Positions 8,147 to 10,819 of a stretch of DNA of 10,819 bases are shown here, in pieces. Within the stretch, counting starts at the first letter, position 1. Each line of letters opens with the position of its first letter. The position numbers and the translations under genes are program-made. The DNA comes from a bacterium (lineage in GTDB: Bacteria > Bdellovibrionota_C > UBA2361 > SZUA-149), in NCBI GenBank assembly GCA_003230795.1, contig QIGM01000081.1, positions 1 to 10,819 of the forward strand, read 5' to 3'. A model generated the notes under the pieces. The model was given only the letters and a program-made list of their open reading frames with translations. It was not told where the DNA came from and made no database searches.

Positions 8147-8177
8147 AGTAAAAAAGGTGCCAGGCACCTTTTTTACT
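8147..8177. repeat. Perfect 15-bp palindrome with A6/T6 flanks around GGTGCC-A-GGCACC
   Basis: Left arm AGTAAAAAAGGTGCC, single central A, right arm its exact reverse complement. Transcribed from either side it gives a stem followed by six U, so it can act as a bidirectional intrinsic terminator. It lies between two divergent gene starts, where neither neighbour needs a terminator, and directly after a plus-strand -10. Alternatives are a dispersed REP-like palindrome (I recall GGTGCCAGGCACC with A and T runs recurring in several bacterial genomes, unverified) or a leader attenuator for the downstream transporter. Confidence 0.85.
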
Positions 8178-8228
8178 GAGATCAAGTCTTGACCACTACA
8201 GATAAAGAAGCTGAAGCTGAGTAGAAGT

Positions 8229-9164
8229 TTGTCCACACGCCTACGTAATCTAATCGAAACCCGCTTTGGGCTGCTCGTTGCCGTGTTCTTCGTCGTTGGC
8301 CTGCTCACACCCGGACTAGAACGCGCCCCAGACTTCGTAATCAGCATCGCGATTGCCTCAATCATATTTTTTGCCTGCTTTAGAATTGACCCTAAGAATC
8401 TAGGCGAAACAAGCGCTGCGAAGCTTTCGGCTTACTACATAGCGCGTTTCATCGCCTTACCAATCGCCTTGTTCTATCTCAGCGAACTGTTAACCCCATC
8501 GCTGTCAAACGGAGTATTGCTCTTGGCGCTAATGCCCGCAGGTGTGATGTCACCAGCAATGACAGGGCTTGCGGGAGGAAACGCAGCGATTAGCCTCGGC
8601 ATTGTTCTGGTCAGCAGCCTCCTCTGCCCTTTCGTCACACCCATCGTGTTTAGTCTCTTAATCGATACAAGTGTTCATATCGACCCCTTCGGATTATTTG
8701 TGAGCCTCTCCTGTGTCGTGTTTATTCCGATCGCTCTTCATCTTCCGTTTCGGAAAGAATCAGCAACGCGAAGCTGGATAGACAAAAACAATACTCTAAG
8801 CACAATGCTGCTACTTGGTATTTCCGTTGCGCTTGTTGCCGCAAAGCAGCGGGATATTTTAAAGTACGAACCAGGAATCGTTCTCACCCAGCTTCTTGCG
8901 CTCTTTGTCATGTTTGCGGTTTTTTACGTAATCCCCTGGCTCACGCTACGACGGTTTCATATTCGTAGCAGAATCGCCTGCACTCTAAGTTCCGGAGCCA
9001 ACAATAGTCTGCTTGGATTGGGAGTCGCCTTACTTCATTTCTCACCTGAGATAGGTCTCTTCATGGTACTTAGTGAGGTGCCTTGGCTGGGGGGCTTATC
9101 GATTTTCCAGAATTTCATTAGAAAACAGAACTTCTCAACTCCGCTTCCCAGAGACCTTTCCTAA
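8229..9164 (+). CDS. Bile acid:sodium symporter-like (SBF/BASS fold) membrane transporter
   Basis: A 311-aa integral membrane protein with about nine or ten hydrophobic helices, the usual length for the BASS family. The first helix-crossover motif is recognisable: LMPAGVMSPAMTGLAGG then NAAISLGIVLVSSLLCPFVTP (residues 101-138). The second crossover reads CTLSSGANNSLLGLG (residues 251-265), where sodium-coupled members typically have ETGxQN. Here the Glu position is S254 and the Gln position N258, so sodium coupling is doubtful. Substrate is unknown. The frame opens after a TGA at 8190-8192 and the only nearby starts are CTG at 8211 and 8217 and TTG at 8229; TTG was chosen because the first helix begins at about residue 10. 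No strong ribosome site is visible. The promoter and palindrome upstream belong to its leader. It is divergent from the efflux block and convergent with the Nudix gene. Confidence 0.82.
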   Translation: MSTRLRNLIETRFGLLVAVFFVVGLLTPGLERAPDFVISIAIASIIFFACFRIDPKNLGETSAAKLSAYYIARFIALPIALFYLSELLTPSLSNGVLLLALMPAGVMSPAMTGLAGGNAAISLGIVLVSSLLCPFVTPIVFSLLIDTSVHIDPFGLFVSLSCVVFIPIALHLPFRKESATRSWIDKNNTLSTMLLLGISVALVAAKQRDILKYEPGIVLTQLLALFVMFAVFYVIPWLTLRRFHIRSRIACTLSSGANNSLLGLGVALLHFSPEIGLFMVLSEVPWLGGLSIFQNFIRKQNFSTPLPRDLS

Positions 9165-9169
9165 ATTGA

Positions 9170-9240
9170 GAGATGAGCAAGCGATTCACTAGTGGACAAC
9201 ATGAGTTGACCCAAACTAAGAAAACCTACTTGCTCACCTC
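9170..9240. other. Imperfect long-loop inverted repeat between convergent genes
   Basis: GAGATGAGCAAG (9170-9181) and CTTGCTCACCTC (9229-9240) pair at 11 of 12 positions, leaving a 47-base loop that includes the palindrome CACTAGTG (9187-9194). It fills most of the 91-base gap between the ends of the SBF-like gene and the Nudix gene. There is no U-tract on either strand, so a classical terminator is not supported; a Rho-type end or a remnant of an element are alternatives. Confidence 0.4.
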
Positions 9241-9255
9241 GATGCACCACGCTAC

Positions 9256-9915
9256 TTAGGTTCGCGAATCAAACACAGGCTCTCTATCTTCCAGATAGAT
9301 CATGTTGTTCAGCTCGCCAACGGTGACTAGGTGACGTCCATTTGAAAGTGCTTCGATTTCGTCGCGGCTCTCACCCTCAAACAAGGTTCGTGACAGCCCG
9401 TCGTTCTCGCAAATCACCTGCCAAAGATCAAGCAGGAGATCATGTCCGCGCCCAACCTTAGTACGGTCGATTTCGCGCACATCTTGGTAGAAGGCGGATC
9501 GCACTTCATCCACATCGCGAGGGCGAACTTCACCTTCAACGGGCGCAGCCATTATGTAGTCATTTGCACCGTTGATTGTGGGGAACGAACACCAACGACG
9601 AGGATCTACATCCATGCGTTGCGATATGGCGATATGTTGCGGGGACTCTCCCTCAACAACATGCAGACCGGTTTCCTCGAGAATTTCATCGTTCGCAACT
9701 GTTCGCTGAGAGCGATGTTTGCCTCGACCGATATTGAAGATGCCGCCAGGTAAGACAATGCCCTTTCCCGAAACTTCAGGTTTCTGAAGCTCAACGAGAA
9801 TTAACTGCCAGGGATCGTCTGCCCTGTAACCCAAAAGCGTGGAGGTCAGCACACCAATTGGAACAGGATAATCCTCACGAGGGGAGTCCGCCGTCAATTG
9901 CTTATCAGTAGCCAT
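9256..9915 (-). CDS. Nudix hydrolase
   Basis: A 219-aa cytoplasmic protein of the Nudix family, which cleaves nucleoside diphosphates linked to another group. The Nudix box lies at about residues 56-84: LPGGIFNIGRG followed by NDEILEETGL. The metal-binding Glu residues of the REUxEExGU core are kept (E77, E80, E81), as is the GG before it. The Arg before the first core Glu is Asp (D76), the usual upstream GE Glu is missing, and the spacing is longer than in MutT. About 135 residues follow the box, including PRRWCSFPTING and a C-terminal part with no motif I recognise, so the substrate cannot be read. The start ATG at 9915 has AAAGGA eight bases upstream. It lies 139 bases after the PRPP-synthetase-like gene on the same strand, with two hairpins in between. 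A role in nucleotide or ADP-ribose clean-up is inference. Confidence 0.85.
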   Translation of the reverse strand: MATDKQLTADSPREDYPVPIGVLTSTLLGYRADDPWQLILVELQKPEVSGKGIVLPGGIFNIGRGKHRSQRTVANDEILEETGLHVVEGESPQHIAISQRMDVDPRRWCSFPTINGANDYIMAAPVEGEVRPRDVDEVRSAFYQDVREIDRTKVGRGHDLLLDLWQVICENDGLSRTLFEGESRDEIEALSNGRHLVTVGELNNMIYLEDREPVFDSRT

Positions 9916-9942
9916 GATTTTTTCCTTTCGTAAAACGCTAAA

Positions 9943-9992
9943 AAAGTGAATCGCTAAAGCTCACTTTGTCTGCATACGTACACAAAGTGAGC
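9943..9992 (-). promoter_or_regulatory. Hairpin with mutually exclusive partner in the Nudix gene leader
   Basis: GCTCACTTTGT (9959-9969) and ACAAAGTGAGC (9982-9992) form a perfect 11-bp stem with a 12-base loop. A second AAAGTGA, at 9943-9949, can pair instead with the shared TCACTTT at 9961-9967, giving a 7-bp stem with an 11-base loop. On the transcript (minus strand) the alternative stem is followed by more U, so it resembles a weak terminator or a structure close to the ribosome site 20 bases further on. CGCTAAA is also directly repeated at 9936-9942 and 9952-9958. This looks like a two-state leader, but no known riboswitch class was recognised. Confidence 0.45.
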
Positions 9993-10011
9993 CGGATTGA
10001 AGGAAGAATGA

Positions 10012-10049
10012 GAGACGGTTTACTTTTCCTCCTTTAGATAAACCGTCTC
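10012..10049 (-). terminator. Perfect 11-bp hairpin just after the PRPP-synthetase-like stop codon
   Basis: GAGACGGTTTA (10012-10022) and TAAACCGTCTC (10039-10049) form a perfect stem five bases after the stop codon of the upstream gene, with a 16-base loop. The position fits a 3'-end structure, either a terminator or an RNA stabiliser. The following bases (ATTCTTCCTTC on the minus strand) are only moderately U-rich, so termination is uncertain. The loop holds TAAAGGAGG on the minus strand, a full Shine-Dalgarno sequence with no start codon in range. Confidence 0.5.
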
Positions 10050-10054
10050 GAAAT

Positions 10055-10819
10055 TTAGATACCGTAGTCGCGAGAGAGCGTCTCAGCGAGAAGCTCAGCT
10101 ACCGAGACAATTTGAGCGAACTCACCGTCAGCTAAAGCATAGCTCGGGTAGGAGTCGGTGGTAATCACTCCACTTAGTGCTCCATGCTCCTTCGCTTTCT
10201 CAATTGCCTCAGGTGTGTAATCAGGATGAGTGGTTACTAACCAAACCTCCTTCGCACCAGCTTCAAGGTAAGCGGTAGCCGCACCATTGGCAGAACCGAG
10301 TGTGCGAGACATGTCGTCGACCATGATTGCGACTTTCCCTTCGACGTCACCATTCACTCCACCAAGAACTTTCGTCTCAGTTCCAGACAGACGTTCTTTG
10401 TCAACGAGCGCGAACTCAAGACCGAGAGTCTTGGCAACATCGATAACAGAATCTGGACGCCCATCATCAACTGAGCACACCACTTTCTCCGACAAGTCAC
10501 CCGGAATGCGATCGCGAACTATCTCCGTAATCAAAGGCGTTGCACTGAGAATCTCTGCACGCATTCGATTCTCATCGAAGTAGAGCGCTAAAGAATGAGT
10601 GTGCGGATCCAGTAGGAAGACTCGATTACCTCGAGAAGCCTTAGGAAGGCTTGAGAGTAAACGTGCGATTCCTTTAGCAATCACAATATGTCCTCTCTTA
10701 CCCTTATCCTTTCGCTCTTGGGTCGCGTAACGGAAAAAAGGGATCAAGATGTTGAGACGTCCCGCTACTTGAGCGAGCTCTCCTGCGTAAAGCAGCAACT
10801 CAAAAAGGTCTTCTTTTTC
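10055..10819 (-). CDS. Divergent PRPP synthetase (ribose-phosphate pyrophosphokinase)-like protein, 5' end outside window
   Basis: The C-terminal 254 residues of a Prs-fold protein. The frame stays open to the right edge (EKEDLFELL...), so the TTG at 10798 is not the true start. Prs makes PRPP from ribose 5-phosphate and ATP in the cytoplasm. Numbering from the window edge: IPFFRYATQERKDKG (about 26-40) corresponds to the ATP-site YARQDRK with Arg changed to Thr; DPHTHS (71-76) stands where DLHxxQ is usual, keeping the His; SVDDGR (116-121) replaces SPDxGG; DKER (140-143) keeps the Lys and last Arg of the catalytic segment; VDDMSRTLGS (167-176) is the PRPP loop, with Arg instead of the third Asp. 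Fold and family are clear. Several substrate-contact positions differ, so it could be a class II-like Prs or use another phosphorylated ribose substrate. It is followed by the Nudix gene. Confidence 0.85.
   Translation of the reverse strand, partial: EKEDLFELLLYAGELAQVAGRLNILIPFFRYATQERKDKGKRGHIVIAKGIARLLSSLPKASRGNRVFLLDPHTHSLALYFDENRMRAEILSATPLITEIVRDRIPGDLSEKVVCSVDDGRPDSVIDVAKTLGLEFALVDKERLSGTETKVLGGVNGDVEGKVAIMVDDMSRTLGSANGAATAYLEAGAKEVWLVTTHPDYTPEAIEKAKEHGALSGVITTDSYPSYALADGEFAQIVSVAELLAETLSRDYGI

Larger units (their letters stand above)
7927..8228. other. Divergent intergenic region, no gene seen
   Basis: These 302 bases separate the starts of the efflux block (minus) and the SBF-like transporter (plus). 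An 89-codon plus-strand frame at 7807-8076 overlaps it but has no recognisable protein features. Short dyads are present: TAGCT-tt-AGCTA at 8001-8012, GTTGC-6-GCAAC at 8019-8034, ATTAGA-11-TCTAAT at 8072-8094, and GGGAG-11-CTCCC at 7948-7968. Any could be an operator for the efflux genes, but none matches a metal-regulator site that I recognise. On the minus strand TTGCGT-17-GATAGT (across about 7974-8002) is the best but weak promoter candidate for the efflux block. The plus-strand promoter and the strong palindrome are listed separately. Confidence 0.6.

Noticed and set aside
10287..10583. 98-codon plus-strand frame inside the PRPP-synthetase-like gene
   Set aside because: It is Ser/Arg/Thr-rich antisense sequence with no features; the minus-strand gene is clearly real.
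1..10819. CRISPR array, tRNA, rRNA, insertion sequence or integrase
   Set aside because: I looked for regularly spaced repeats, tRNA-like T-loop sequence and transposase motifs by eye and saw none.

Overview
The window comes from a Gram-negative bacterium. It encodes a complete tripartite (inner membrane, periplasm, outer membrane) metal efflux pump, with a lipoprotein-type outer membrane factor and secreted or exported proteins. The lineage cannot be fixed from sequence alone. The AGCS symporter subtype, the TTG start codons and the small CxGxDGH protein next to the pump suggest an environmental or uncultured lineage rather than a well-studied enteric species. No rRNA, tRNA, CRISPR array, transposase or integrase was seen.

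Layout, left to right. (1) Positions 1-1621, plus strand: the main part of a sodium:alanine/glycine symporter (AGCS family), cut by the left edge of the window. (2) Positions 7926-1641, minus strand: a four-gene block, in transcription order a small secreted Cys/His protein, a TolC/CzcC-type outer membrane lipoprotein, a His-rich CzcB membrane fusion protein and a CzcA-type RND pump. It ends tail-to-tail with the symporter, 19 bases away. (3) Positions 7927-8228: a 302-base divergent intergenic region with an extended -10 promoter on the plus strand and a perfect 15-bp palindrome just downstream of it. (4) Positions 8229-9164, plus strand: a bile-acid:sodium-symporter-like membrane protein that seems to lack the usual sodium-site Glu. 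(5) Positions 9256-9915, minus strand: a Nudix hydrolase. (6) Positions 9916-10054: a structured intercistronic leader with two perfect 11-bp hairpins and a competing pairing. (7) Positions 10055-10819, minus strand: the C-terminal part of a divergent PRPP synthetase, cut by the right edge.

How the genes fit together. The CBA genes should form one envelope-spanning proton-driven exporter. The CzcA-type acidic triad in the pump (D403, D409, E416) and the 11-His stretch in the fusion protein favour Zn/Co/Cd over Cu(I)/Ag(I). The small upstream protein has paired Cys/His motifs and is a candidate periplasmic metal-binding accessory. No metal regulator gene (MerR, ArsR, two-component) lies inside the window. 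The Nudix and PRPP-synthetase-like genes lie in the same direction and together suggest nucleotide or NAD/ADP-ribose-related metabolism, but that is inference.

The parts most likely to be new are the small Cys/His protein with three separate in-frame tandem duplications, the two-hairpin leader of the Nudix gene, and the PRPP-synthetase-like protein with several altered active-site positions. The rest looks like ordinary accessory gene content.
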